Part shown: piece by piece, positions 22,953-34,817 of the stretch
How the letters are laid out: every line of letters begins with the position of its first letter
Position numbering within the stretch: the stretch's first letter is position 1
NCBI GenBank assembly: GCA_023614405.1
Contig: CM042684.1
Span: 473,255,650 to 473,319,649, forward strand
Length of the DNA: 64,000 bases
From: Avena insularis
Lineage: Eukaryota; Streptophyta; Magnoliopsida; Poales; Poaceae
Reading direction: 5' to 3'
Position numbers and translations under genes: made by a program
The notes under the pieces: model-generated
What the model was told of the DNA's origin: nothing
Databases searched by the model: none
What the model saw: the letters and a program-made list of their open reading frames with translations, nothing else

Positions 22953-24210
22953 TTTGTAACACCCCAAAAATATTAATCAAGATTATCAAGTTCTAATCAC
23001 CCAAGTTTAGGGTTAACCAAAAACTTTTATTATTAAAGTGAATATGAGTTTATGTGTGATTTGCATTAGTGTATAAATGAGTGCAATTGCCATGTTTTAT
23101 TTCTACAAATGATAAGGAATGGTTTAAAGATGAATACTACATCATCTAGGCCAATTACAAACAAAATCAGAAGAAAAGAAAATCAATTATGAATCATATG
23201 ATCAAATGGTCATTTTGACCAAAATTAACCACTAGGCCACTTTGATTGTTCCTAGCAAAGAATTTCTAATAGAAACATTTACAATTATTTTCACCCCTTG
23301 CTAGACCAAGTAAAAATAATCCAAGCCCACTTTATAAAAAGGCAGAAACTATTTTAAAATCTATTTAAAGGACAATTCAAAATTGAATCAAGTGTAGGTA
23401 CTAAGATCACCATTTTGCAAAAACCACTCAAATCAATTCATCTTGAATTTTCCAAGCAACCATAGATACTCAAGCATAAGATCAAAACTCTCACCAACTT
23501 TCATTCAAAAATTTCAAACTTAAGTTCATGCAGCCATTTAGTCGAACACCTGGCAGACAAAGATTAAACCCTGCCTAACTCCACTGTTTGGAGTAGTGAT
23601 CATTTGACCATTTGCCCCCATTTCACTCCCATGTCTCCCCCAACACCTAGCAACACAGTGGACAGCCTCCCTCCTTTGCTGTTGCACCAGTGTAGCGCCG
23701 CCCGAAGCTTGCCATGCTGGCCGACCATGGACAGCTCGCCATAGATCACGCCGCCCTCTCCCACGACGACCAGGAGACAGGCGATCGTCCACCACCATCC
23801 CCTGTCCAACCCTCGATCGCAGGCCAGCCGTGGACCACCCAGCATCACCGCGCCCATTTTCTCTACGCCATGCCGAGAGCGCGCTAGAGCGCCGCCTCCG
23901 ACCAACGCGCACACGCCACGCCTAGCCCTCTCTGAGCGTGCACACACTTGCCATGACCCTAGCTAGCTCCTAGACATCCTTGTTCATTGCCGCACGACCC
24001 GTAGCCCCCGTGCGCCATCTCGAACACCGCCAGTTCCGTGCAGAGCATCGCCCGTGCCCGACCATTCCAGACCTCCCCATGCCTCGCCATTAAGCCCGTG
24101 ACGACCGCCAAGAAACACCGTGTCACCCCTACCCTCAGCCACGGCAATAGCTCGCCGTATCGCTGTCGCCGGAGAAGCCAGCCCATGCCGCAATGTCCCT
24201 CTTGCCGGTG

Positions 24211-24219
24211 TATAAATAG
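24211..24219 (+). promoter_or_regulatory. TATA box of the Tekay LTR promoter
   Basis: TATAAATAG is followed about 30 bp later by a C/A-rich start region (near 24243). It lies in a CpG-rich stretch about 1.26 kb into the LTR, so U3 is roughly 22955-24240. Confidence 0.65.
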
Positions 24220-25378
24220 AGGGCCCCTCCGCCTCCATTCACCACACCATCTCACTCCCCACTCCTCATAGAACCTCCCACACCCTTCCCCGGAGCAAGG
24301 CGAGCACCGCATCGCCGGAATTTAGTCAGAGTCTGCTGCTGTAGAGGAGAAGAGGATCCGTTGATTGGAGCCACCCCAGGAGCCGCCACGACCACCATTC
24401 GAACCGCCGTCATCGACCACGTCGTTCGCCCCTATCATCGACCCTAGCTGGAGCCCTGGTGAGCCTCACACGACCCCCGTCGTAGCCGTTAGGTTTCAGT
24501 CTCGCTGGAGCTGTTCATCATAGACGATGAATGTCAGCCGTTAGATCCTAGTCTAATCGCACGGCCTAGATTGAAAGATACTGTTTTGGTTAGATAGAGT
24601 CACTGGATAGTGGGACCGTCCTGTCAGCAGCTCGCTGCGCCCGTGTAGTGCAATTGGACCGGCCTGTTTAGTTTCCCGCACAGAGCCTAGTGATTCAAAT
24701 AGTTCTTTTCCATTTTAATTAAAACCAGATTCTGTCAGTAGATTCAAAAATCAATTCAAAGAGATTCACTGAACCAAATTGCATGATTCCAATTTTGTTA
24801 GAAAGGTATTCAAAATATCTATCCAAGCCTGTTGGATTCAAACCATTTGGAGTTAGAGATTACCTATAGTAAAAATAACAAGACAGTTTTCACCTTTAAA
24901 CATTTTTCAAAAATCAACCATAAATGCTTTTGAGTTAATTCCAACTCTCAAAAATCACATTTGACAATATCTATCTGAATATGTAAAAATATTTAAGTTT
25001 ACATGCAGTGATCTTGGACTAGTATTAAAAGAATGATATATAGGCATTTCTAGTCACTTTAATTTGATTAAATAGTAATTTTAAACTTTATAAAATGTGA
25101 CCACAACTTTAAATCACATTCCCAAGTATTAGAATATGTGGTGATGACATGTGTCAACATGATCCCATATTTTAATTGGAGAATATTAAATCTTAAGTAT
25201 TTTCAATGAGTAGAAATTACTTTTCCAAAATATGATAAATAAAACTAGGTCTTTATTTCATGTGATGATGCTAGATCATCTAGTGTGAGCCTTTATGTGC
25301 TAAATAGAAGTAGTTAAGTATTGTTTGGTGATTGTGTACCTCGTATTCATTTATAAACGCTAGTATCGACCCAAGCTA

Positions 25379-25432
25379 CGAGGAGGAGGAGGAGTACAAT
25401 GAAGAAGAAGAAGAAGAAGAAGAAGAGAACTT
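25379..25432 (+). repeat. GAG/GAA microsatellite in the Tekay LTR
   Basis: This is a run of GAG then GAA triplets with one short interruption. The plus frame reads as poly-Glu, but nothing around it looks coding. Confidence 0.85.
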
Positions 25433-26941
25433 CAACCACTGCACTAGTCAAGGCAAGCCATCACTATGCAAGCTAACACTTGCAAGTCTCATACCTATGA
25501 AAGTCATCCTTGCAAGATAACCTATGCAAGATGCATTAGGCATGATTGGTTATTCAACTTTGACTATACCAGTCCCAAGTTTTACTTGCAAGCTTTATTC
25601 TTTTACTTTTACCAAAGTTGGTTACTTTTAGTTAGTGCTTTGTTTGTATTGGAACAATAGTATAGATACCATAAAGAGTATAAAACTAGGCCTAACTAGT
25701 TATACTTAGATGTCATCAAAAGGCATAACACTAGAGTTGGATAGTTACACTTGATTAGCACCCCTCATTAGTGAAATACCCTCAACTTTAGTGGCTAGTG
25801 CTAAGCATAAAATTTGATCACTTTAGATGGGAATACTTGGTGAAAATGATTATCAAAACCTTGGAATGATGATTCATTCTATTGAGATGTTTTGACATGT
25901 GTTGAGAAACACAATGGTTTGATGATGAAAATGTTGAGGCATGAGCCTTAGCCCTTTTATAAAAACTAATGGTTAGGTTTGGATGCGATACCATTCCAAT
26001 TTTACCATACAACCACAATACCTGAATTGGGTAGGGCTTAACTGGAAGCTTATATGCCTTAGTATGGGTTCCCTCGCGGAAAGAGGTTGAGCTGAGGCTA
26101 CCTCGTGAGTGTGAATGTCCACCTATGCACTGCCCAGGATGGCAGATGGCCATGGCTGGGAGGCCAAGCTCATAGGGTAGGTGCCTATACTAGAGTGTGT
26201 AATTGAAAGGTTATGATTGATTATCCACATACTAAGATTGATTGATTCAGGGTTATCACTGAAGGATGTATCAAATTTTGTGGTGCAAGTGTACCACCTC
26301 TGCAAAGTGTCAAACTATTCAAATAGCCGCGTCCGCGGTCATGGACAGTTGGAGTGGCCATACTGTTCCGTCGTCAGATGTTTTCAAAATGACTTGTGAA
26401 TTGAACTATGACTTTGACTTGACCACAACATGGTTGTGAACATGAAAACTAGGTTCCCACTTAAGTGATATAGAACATTAAATTAGTTTTCCTTACTTCT
26501 AAACTCAGTATGAGATAAACCTGGCTTTTTTGAAATAAACCTAGAGCTTGAGATTCCTACTAGAACTACCTTACTTGTTAGTGATAGTTTGCGAGTACTT
26601 AAAGAGTACTCATGGCTTTGTCCCTGGCTATTCCCATGGCCAGACTATGAGGAGGACTACCAGGATGATGGACAGCAGGAGGTCTACGACAACTAGGATC
26701 ATCTCCCATCGTTAGCATTGCATGTGACTCTGAAGATGGAGCCCCTACTACGTTTAATTTATGTTGCTTGATTTGTATTAAGACTAGATCATGAGATCCT
26801 TTATTTGTAATACCTTTATTATGGTTTGTAATGGATGATGTATTGTGGTACCACTTCTGTTATGTCTCGCAAAAATAGTAATCATGGGATTGCGATGTAT
26901 GGCATAACATGCATCTGGGATTAAAAATCCGGGTGTTGACA

Positions 26942-29900
26942 CATCTCCTGGTATGGCAGCAAATCCCCCATCGCCAATACTCGCTCCACGAACAGAAGAG
27001 CCTTGGCCATTAACCTTAGAACCTCCACGATCTCCACCGATCCAGTCGCCGAGGGATACCCGATGGTGACGTCGTCGAGGTTGAAGTCATCGGGGAAGTG
27101 CGCGAGCCCTAGACTGAGTGCCATGGTAGCTCCCTGTCGGAAGGCCGATCGCGCCATCACATCGGGCGTCTCCTCAAGGTAGCGCCACACCTCCGTGAGA
27201 CCACTAGGAATCACCTCGGTGGGAGAAATCCCTTGAAGGACGGCCTGAACACAAAGCGCCGAGCCGGTGGCCGCATTCGCCACCACTGTCACACATTGCG
27301 AGGCATCAAAGGTCTGCACCACCAAATCACTTTGACCTATCATGGCTGCAATGTCAGAAAATCAATATCACTAAGGCCTAGTGGACTCACCCGCTCGGGG
27401 ACTCGCCGCATACTAGAAATGAAGGAGCAGAAGGAAAAGACACTCACCAAGAAGTTTGCGGCAGCTCTCCGTCACATGTTTCTCAAGCGCCCCAAGGTTG
27501 TTCTGCAACCCAAGGATGACTGAGTCGGAGGCCTTCTGCTCCTCCTCTGCCGTGGCGACTGTAGCCTTGGCCCTCTCTTCAGAAGAGATCATCGACGCCT
27601 TCACCGCTTCCAGCTCCTTCACCAGCGAGTCGACTCGCTCCTCCGCCGTGGCCAACACCACCTTCACAGTGTCCAGCTCGGCAACCGGAAAACACCCCTC
27701 ACGGGCCTTGGCAACCTCAGCAGGGAGTTCATCTAAAAGGCAAAAGCATCATGGTTCAGTTTTGCATAGCAACGATGACTCGAGCTCGCTAAAGAAAACA
27801 CCAACTCACCAGCAGATTCTTGGAGTTGTCGGTTGGCCTCCTGCGCTGTCCGCAGGTCGCGTTCCAAGCATTCCTTCGCGGCTTGTCGATCGGATGATTC
27901 CCTTTTCAGGCCCTGACGATAGAAAAACAAATAATAAGGGACGGATGACTAAAAGCTTTGAGTGTCTAGCCGCTGAAATTCAACGACTAGACCCTCGGGG
28001 ACTGGACAACTAAAAGCTCTAAGTGTTTAGCCGCTGAAATTTAGCGACTAGACCCTCGGGGACTGGATGACTAAAAGCTCTAAGTGTCTAGCCACTGAAA
28101 TTCAGCGACTAGACCCTCGGGGACTAGATATACCTGTATAGCAGCACCAAGCATGTCGTGGAGCTCGATGGCGTCCATCGAGGCAATCACGAATGAGGTA
28201 CACCCGCGACGTTGCCCGGTATCGCCATCAACAACTTCAGGGACCTGTGGTGACTGCATTGTAGTCACCGCGACAGAAGCCCTCGCTGTAAAGCGAGGGA
28301 ACGATGCGGCCATCGCCACTGGAGCACTGGCCGCAGGCATCGGCACCTCCGCTGGCTCGGTTGGTTTGCTCTGCTTCGAGCCGGCATCCACTTCACCTTC
28401 AGCAAGAACAGTGGAATCGCCCATTCCCACGTCTTCTTCCACGATAGCGGAGGCGTCGTCCTCCTTATTCTTCTTCGCCCCAGCGACTGGCGCCTCCACC
28501 GGGTCGGCCTTCCTCTTCTTGGAAGGGGCAACCTTCCCCTCGGTGTCAACAGGTGGAATCTTGGCCACCGAAGGGTGGCCAATCTTCTTGGCACCGAACC
28601 TACAAAATCACCAAGATCAGCAAGCCAATCACGCAAGAAAGCATCGAAGCATGGAAAAAGAGAACATCAAACTTACTTGGCGACAGGAAGAGAGCGTAGT
28701 CTCGTGCTAATGTGGGCAGGCTTCTCTAGCTCTGGGCCCAATCTCCATGAGAGCCCTTTCTCAAAGACACTCGCGGCCCACGACACCACGGGCTTCTTCG
28801 ACATTGAGGTCGTGGTTGCGCGAAACTTCGGCTCGGCGACACGGCCGCCTCCTCTGGTGGCGGGGACCTTGAACCCGTGACTTCAGTAGCCCTTGGTTCC
28901 GGGGCAGCCGAGACTGTCGGTGCAATTGTGGCAAGTGGAACCACCGATTCCACCACTACGGCTGCAGCTTCCGATCCCTTCATTAGAGCTAGGTCTTTAG
29001 TGATCTTGGTTGAAACTTCAACCGCCTCGTCACTAGACTCCCTGTCCGACTCAAAGGCCACCACTGATCTTGGCGGCGGCGGCGGCTTCGGCGCCAGCTT
29101 CTTCGCAAGCGACTTCAATTTCCATGCGGGCTTTGCTGGCGTAGCCACTCGCCGCGAGCTATGCTCCTACACATTCTCATCGTCACTGTCGCGCTCCTCA
29201 AGGATGTAACTTGCCTCGATCTCATGCTACTTCTGCATACGAGTCTTCTGGGCCGCGGGTACAGGTGCGGCGACCTCTGCCACTTCATTTTCACCGTCGG
29301 AGGATTCCTTTTCCTCCTCTTCAAGCTCCTTGCGGACCTCCTCATCGAGCGGAGGAAGCCAATTCTCGAGGACCTGAAACAACTGATGAACATAGAAAGA
29401 ATAGTGGTCAGGTGACAAGGGAAACTGCAGAGGCGCGACTACAAAGACGAGATTACAAAGTAAGGAGACTCACCGTAGGGGCCTGACGCTTTCTAGTGGC
29501 GGTGTATGAGGTGAGTCCGGCCATCGGATCGCTATACTCCGCGTCTGTAATCTTCTTTAGCGCAGCGATGTAGTCGTCGGCCTCCCAAACCTCCTTGCAA
29601 GACTTCGTGGCGTTGTCCTTGCCGGTGTACTGGTACATCCAGTGGGCTCGGGTGGCCAGAGGGACTAACCGCCGCCCGAGCCAGCAGTTGTACAAGTTGA
29701 TGGATTCTAGGCCCTCCTTCTTCAATGCCGTGATCCGAGTCAGCATTTCATCGACGTCCATCCTTTGATCTTCTGGAAGTGAAGCCACTGACAGCCGGCA
29801 TGGCTCGCTCCTCTCAGTGGTGTACGTCGGGAGGACCACCTCACCATCGGGAGTGGATTCCTTCACGTAAAACCAACTCTTTTTCCAGTCACTGGCCGCC

Positions 29901-30352
29901 TTCTTTGGCAACATAAGCTTCACAAAGGACGCCTTGAGCTTCAGCTAAAATGTGACACCACCCGCTGCCAGGATGGGACAACCAGTTCCTTCGCGAGCGA
30001 TGCGGCCGTGGAATAGCTCCACCCACCAGGGAAAATATGGGCGACATCCAAGATAGCATTCACAGAAGGCAATGAAGATCGCGAGCTGCTCCACACTGTG
30101 CGGCCCCAGGTCCGATGGTTTGATCGCATAATACACGCAGAATCGTCGGAAAAATATGGAGGTAGGGAACCCCAAGCCTCTCTCCAAATGGCTCAGGAAG
30201 CAGATGAATTCCCTAGGGCGAGACCTGGGTTATGTCTTGCTGGATGCGGGGATCGACCAGTTTCCCCTACACAGGATGCCCGCATCCTCGAAGGACTTTA
30301 GGGCGGCATTGGTGCACTTCGACCTTCCCCATGGATCCATTGGGGGCGCCAT
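26942..30352 (-). pseudogene. Antisense spliced accessory gene of the Tat-like element (copy 1)
   Basis: On the minus strand ATG at 30352 starts MAPPMDPWG. Predicted exons with GT-AG borders are 30352-29474, 29373 to about 28680, 28599-28134, 27913-27810, 27731-27448, and 27345 onward, cut by the Tekay element at 26941. Exon 1 carries the domain called 'putative gypsy type transposon' (Transposase_28 family): GFPTSIFFRRF, FCECYLGCRPYF, KSWFYVKES. Middle exons are acidic and Pro/Lys-rich with a KKRK basic cluster. Exons 4-5 look like coiled coil (KECLERDLRTAQEANRQL; VDSLVKELEAVKASM). Stops at about 30234, 29945 and 29229 and one frameshift near 28800 make it a pseudogene. A nuclear structural or regulatory role is only a guess. 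Confidence 0.65.
27944..28130. repeat. Three tandem copies of a 61-bp unit in an intron of the antisense gene
   Basis: GTGTYTAGCC recurs at 27963, 28024 and 28085, with the flanking text repeated nearly identically. The array lies between the exon ends at 28134 and 27913, so it is intronic on the minus strand. Confidence 0.85.
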
Positions 30353-30804
30353 GGAGGGAAAATGAAGGTCGCTTTATCCGGAGGATTCGGATCAAGAACG
30401 GATCTGGAGACTGGGAGTGCGTAGGATGGAGAGATGCGAAGATTCACCCTTTCCTCTGCCATCCTCCTTGTAAAGAAGACGCTACCCGCCAATCTCGGGA
30501 TAGCCGTTACCCCGCGGTAATTACGCCAAAGTTACCATTGGTCTACCCAATGGCTAGTTTGACCAAGCCGAAGGTCCAGCTTCTTTCACTCGACTTGCCT
30601 GCTGGTGCGCCTTGTCCATTCGACGGGGTGCTGCGACTCGAGCATAATTCCACTCGCCATTGCTGTGATTGAAGACCTGGTGGAAAATTTTCCTCCTTCA
30701 TCAAGGGAGTCCATCACCGACTCGACTAGGCATCCAAATTGGACTCGCCTACTCTGACTGCCAAATGAACACCTGCGTCGAGTCGACGCTGGCCTTGGGA
30801 ACTA

Positions 30805-31307
30805 CGGATGGGGATATGCCGAATGGGGTATGCCCAGTAGGATGTTTCGATTGGACCAAGGGCTTTGCGAACGGGCTTGCAGGATGGCGATTGGAATGCG
30901 ACTGAGAGGGGGGCTAGCAACTAGAAGCTGGAGGCCCAGAAGCGTAGCTGAAGCCCAGTTGGATTAGGTCAAATCCTCTGAGTCCTTGATTGATTTGGTT
31001 GTATATCTGTAAACCCTAGCAAGGTACCCCCTATATAATCCTCCCTAGGGTTCCCTTTGTACTCACGTTCCATCATACACCCTCCGAGCGACTCGCTGCC
31101 TAGCCGCCGAGCTCGCCACCCCTGTAACTCACTCGCTAATAATACAATCTAGCAGGAGTAGGTCTTTACTCTATGGGGGCCGAACCTGGGTAAACTCATG
31201 TGTCTCAGCCCTCATCTCGCACCGCAAATGGTCGCCCGCTCTTGCCCTCAATCCTATCAATCTCTATCCCTGGTAGCGACTACCGTGGTCATCCCCACAA
31301 CATATAC
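30805..31307 (+). repeat. 3' LTR of the Tat-like element (edges approximate)
   Basis: Resemblance to the LTR at 43281 begins near the GGGGATAT block at 30810. The sequence contains a TATA box, 'aaaccctag' and the gaacctgggtaaact leader at 31186. The end is probably ...CCCCACAACA at about 31307. No target repeat could be fixed. Confidence 0.5.
31031..31039 (+). promoter_or_regulatory. TATA box of the Tat-like LTR
   Basis: CTATATAAT lies just upstream of 'cctccctagggttccc', at the same relative place as CTATATAAG (43528-43536) in the related LTR. Confidence 0.55.
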
Positions 31308-31691
31308 TATGTATGTATTTGAATATCTGAGTACCTTATACTGCCTGCAAAATATCTGTTTATGCGCTGCTACGACCCCAAAAATACGGCAAAAATGAAA
31401 AAAGGATTAGCTACAGGAATAAAACATTTGTAGCGTGGGGGGACACGCTTTAGGTAATTACATAATATCAGTAGTGTGTGAGGCATGTTGCGGGCACTCT
31501 ATTTACCTGTAGCGTGGGGGTGGTACACTGCAGATAGTCTAATTACCTGTAGCGTGGGGGTGCACGCTACAGGTAGTCTATATACTTATAGGGTGGGGGT
31601 ACATGCTACAGCCTATAGGTAGTTATTATCAGTGGCGCGATATACAAAGTCCAAAGATCGCACTCTACAGGTGGCCTATTTCCTAGTAGTG
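31308..31691 (-). mobile_element. CACTA transposon terminus with subterminal repeats
   Basis: The right edge, read on the minus strand from 31691, is CACTACTAGGAAATAGGCC, the hallmark start of grass CACTA elements. Inside, the unit 'cctgtagcgtggggg' recurs at about 31430, 31506, 31546 and 31585. One palindrome has arms 31546-31556 and 31563-31573. Such short repeats are the transposase-binding sites of CACTA ends. The other terminus is not in view; the Tat-like LTR abuts it on the left, suggesting that element was inserted into the CACTA. Confidence 0.6.
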
Positions 31692-32023
31692 TGATCCATG
31701 TTCTCTTTCGCATTATATTTGTCCAAATCTCCAACATTACTTTCATGGAGCTCAAGCTCATTCTCATCGACCCCATGCTCATCATCCCCGTACCCATCAT
31801 TCTCCTCTTCCAATGCTTCATGTTGTGTCAAAGTAGGCTCACTCAATTCATCTTGGTTCATGGGTGTAGGACTCCTAGCATCAAATGGGGAGGAAACTCG
31901 GTGCAAGTCCAAGTGCAAACTAGTATCAATCTTCTTGGTGGCAAATAACTCAAGATCTTTATCTAGTGATTCATCTACCACCTCCTTGTATGCACCCCAA
32001 TGTTTCTTAGAGTAGATACACAT
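31692..32023 (-). pseudogene. Acidic ORF fragment next to the CACTA end, unknown
   Basis: A minus-strand frame of 115 codons begins MCIYSKKHWGAYKEVV and becomes very acidic (HGVDENELELHESNVGDLD). Its last five codons are the CACTA terminus itself, so the original frame was cut by that element. I do not recognise the family; association with a DNA transposon is possible. The left end at 32024 abuts unrelated LTR-like sequence. Confidence 0.4.
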
Positions 32024-32065
32024 TGTCCTCCAATAGACGTGCGCTCCAAACCCCGCATTATGTCT

Positions 32066-32669
32066 TTATGAAATTGTGTTGTTTGTTGGAACCATCTAGT
32101 ACTCAAGGTGACAGTGTGGGGTTTTCTAGATGGGAAAGACTTACTTTGAGGAGTGCTGTTATAGCCCTACCATCGATTAGAGTGTCCAACCGGAGAGTAG
32201 TTAAGAGTAGTATCATAAAGAGAAGATATTTATATGAGAGTGTTCAGTAGTGAAAGTATGATCCCTAGGCCTTGTTTCTAAGCATTGAAACACCGTTTGC
32301 TACTAGATCCGCTACATGTTTGGTTGCTTCCTTCTTTATTTCAGTTTGCTTTTAGTCTTTTCCACGCCATCAAGTTATTTTCTCGCACCGTTACCACTTA
32401 TAATTATCCATACCACTTGTATTTCACTATCTCTTCGCCGAACTAGTGTACCTATACACCTGACAAGTGTATTGGGTGTGTTGGGGACACAAGAGACTTC
32501 TTGTATCTTGATTGCAGGGTTGCTTGAGAGGGGATACCTTTGACCACTTTCTCCTTGAGTTCGATAAACCTTGGGTGATCCACTTAAGGGAAAACTTGCT
32601 GCTGTTCTACAAACCTCTGCACTTGGAGGCCCAACAACTGTCTATAAGAATAGAAGTGCGTAGACATTA
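32066..32669 (+). repeat. Truncated Sabrina/WHAM-like LTR, plus orientation
   Basis: This is homologous, inverted, to 49325-49930 and the other minus-strand LTRs. It ends GTGCGTAGACATTA (the others end ...GACATCA). Only the 3' half is present. No internal sequence follows, so it is a fragment or a truncated solo LTR. Confidence 0.75.
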
Positions 32670-33032
32670 ATCCCACATGAATGCATGATTCAATTGGTCA
32701 AAATCAAGGGAAATGAGGAAGAGTACCTCTAGGAACCTGGAAGGGACAAAATCCATGGAGAAATGCTTTGGATTTAGGGGATTTTGGAAAGGGATTTAAG
32801 AGGAGAAAAGGGGAAAAGAAGGCCTCAAGCTCATGTTTTGCTGGAGTGAGACAGTGAGGGGTGGGTCGGTCTGGGGAAGTCGGCGTGCGACTTAGTAGTA
32901 CAAGGACCATAGTGCCTAATACGTAGTAGTTATGCTACTATACTAGCGTATGAATACTAGGAGCTATATATCCAGGTGCGAGCCCGACCTGACCCTCCAT
33001 CGCCACGCTATAGTGCCTACGTCAAAGGCGCT
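32670..33032. other. Unassigned spacer
   Basis: I see no gene, LTR or terminal repeat here. A purine-rich stretch at about 32730-32830 has no recognisable family. Confidence 0.4.
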
Positions 33033-34800
33033 AAGAGCATTTCCACTCGTCCCCCGTACAGCGTCCGGCGCGGCCTGATTTTGGGTCGTATGGGCGGCGC
33101 CGGATGCGTTCACGATACGGCGGGAGGGGCGCTACTTCCCAGCCGTGCCCCCCATACAAAATATTCAAACATTTGAAAATTCTTGAAAATACGAAAACAC
33201 ATCGATATCACTGCAGTTCAAACATGTTTGTACAAAAAAAAATTAAAAAACCCTAAGCCCTAGTGGCGACCCCGGCCACGATCGCCTAGTCCAAGGCGAT
33301 GGTACATCATCGTCGTTTAGTCGTCGTCATCGTTGGGCTCCTGCTTTAGCGGAGGCATGGTGCTATAGCCCTGGCCCGGATCATCGCCCCAACTCGAACA
33401 GACCGACACATCGCCGTCGCCCTCAAGGTCGATGAACAGGCCGAGGCGGCGCATTCGCTCTACCTGCTCGCGCCGGTACTCCTCTACGGACCATGCTTTC
33501 GCAAAGTCGTCCGTCGCTGGCGGCACGGCCTCATAGGAGGCGCACTCGGTTACGCATTGGTCCAGAAACTCCTTCGGGTCCTCGTCGATCTTTAGCTAGA
33601 GGGCGACCGCCTTGTACTCTGGCGGCGGCGGCCACTCCTTCTTCACCTGGCGCTGGGGCACAGTGAGGCGCATGCGGCCACGGGGAGGTGATCGCTCGAG
33701 TCGGTCCCTAGTTGCGGCACCGGCGCGACGGAGGAGCCTCCCCGTACTTGTCCTTCACAAGCGCGAGGATAGCCAAGAAGCGCGGTTTTGGCGTGGAGTA
33801 CGAGGAGTAGCGGTACGAAGGCGACGAAGACCTCGACGAGGAAGACGTGGAGGAAGAGCGGGCGGCGTGGCGCGGTGCCCACCGCTGGTCTAGGCGGCAT
33901 GGCGCGGCGTGCCGAGGAAGCATCGTCAACGATGGGTTGTTACCGACGGCGATGTTTTCGAGGACCCATGCCAGCGTCCGGCCTTGAGCGCTTCACCATC
34001 GGGTCCGCCCTTCGATGTTGTTGTCCGCCGATGGGGGGTTGTTGCCGTCGTAGGCGGCGAGGCAGGCCTGGTGCTAGGCCTCGAAGAACGTGGTCCACGC
34101 CTTCGCATTATCGGGATCCCAGGCGGGATCATTCCGCTCCTCCGGCAAGAGGACCTCTCAGTAGTGGCGGTAGATCTCCACCTGCCGCGCTTTGCCCTGT
34201 GGGATCGGGGACGGCGACCACGACACTGGGGAACCAGTTGTGTGGAAACCGCACATCCGGCGGCGCTGGTACCCCACCTCCCATAGCGCGCGTGCCTCGT
34301 GGACACGCAGAGAACGACGTCCAAACCCGTTCGCGGCGGCTCCGTCTCTAGGGTATCTCTCCATGGCCAGCGGTTGGGTGGTTGGGAAAGACGTGAGAGG
34401 GGATGCGGGGATGAAACTGGGCTGTGAGGAGCCGCGGGAAGGAGGGGCGGTGGCGTGGCAGGCGAGATGGGAGGCGTGGCAGACGGGAAGCGGCTGCTCG
34501 CCTGCAAAAGGCTGATCGGCGGGTAGCAGCGCCATTACTGGGGGCGTGGAAGGCGAGGGGGAAGACGAACCGAACGCATCGGTCGCTGACGCTGACAAGG
34601 GTGGCAAAAGACGACCAGCCGTTTCACGTGCCAGCTTCCCTGCACCTTCCTATCAGAAACACGATATCGCCCCCACCACCCTCCCGCGCGGGGGTTGGGT
34701 TCGGCCTGGGGCCGCCGGATAATAAAACAGACGGCGCCGGCGCCAAAACTAATTTTGGATGGGCCGAGGGTGAATTCAACCGCCAACGCTCTCGCGGGAA
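33033..34800 (-). pseudogene. GC-rich repeat-associated ORF region, possibly a degenerate DNA transposon
   Basis: The sequence starts GAGCATTTCCACTCGTCCC after TAA, like the ends of grass PIF/Harbinger-type repeats, but I found no matching right terminus. On the minus strand broken frames run from about 34370 to 33317: YPRDGAAANGFGRRSLR, then NNPSLTMLPRH, then KPRFLAILALVKDKYG, and finally AWSVEEYRREQVERMRRLG ending in a DDDD tail. This order (a 'WSAQGRTL..VLENI' type middle and an acidic C-terminus) is one I associate with a protein family repeated through Triticeae genomes; function unknown. Frames shift at least three times. Confidence 0.4.
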
Positions 34801-34817
34801 GAGGCGGAGCACCTATA

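Larger units (their letters stand above)
5781..26941 (+). mobile_element. Tekay-type chromovirus (Ty3/gypsy), nearly full length, decayed
   Basis: The order is 5' LTR end, Met-tRNA primer site, extra ORF, gag, protease, RT, RNase H, integrase, chromodomain, polypurine tract and a 3987-bp 3' LTR. The long LTR starting TGTAACACC and the C-terminal chromodomain place it in the Tekay lineage. The left part of its 5' LTR lies beyond the inserted Sabrina-like element. A tandem minus-strand element interrupts gag at 7832-19132 with target repeats atcct/atccc. Several in-frame stops are TAG or TAA, as expected from C-to-T decay of methylated DNA. Confidence 0.9.
22955..26941 (+). repeat. 3' LTR of the Tekay element (about 4 kb)
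   Basis: It starts TGTAACACCCC and ends GGTGTTGACA. At 3987 bp it is long, as is usual in this lineage. The GC-rich part at 23600-24500 is the promoter and leader region. Open frames seen there on either strand lack any family signature and I treat them as non-coding. The right part is AT-rich with a GAA/GAG microsatellite. Confidence 0.88.
26942..31307 (+). mobile_element. Tat-like gypsy element, 3' part with antisense gene and 3' LTR
   Basis: A minus-strand spliced gene (26942-30352) is followed by a plus-oriented LTR with TATA box and the leader signature 'gaacctgggtaaact' shared with the Tat-like element at 43281. That element has the same order: pol on plus, accessory gene on minus, LTR on plus. 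Its gag-pol would lie upstream, beyond the Tekay insertion and outside the window. The left junction is the Tekay LTR end at 26941. The right edge near 31307 is approximate. Confidence 0.65.

Noticed and set aside
23538..24312. Long open frames on the minus strand in GC-rich sequence
   Set aside because: They lie in the promoter and leader part of the Tekay 3' LTR, show no family signature, and several frames are open at once, as expected from base composition.
25379..25432. Poly-Glu coding frame
   Set aside because: This is a GAG/GAA microsatellite inside an LTR, with no coding context.
33033..34800. Complete PIF/Harbinger element with both termini
   Set aside because: Only the left edge resembles such an end. 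I found no inverted partner with a TAA repeat on the right, so the boundaries stay open.
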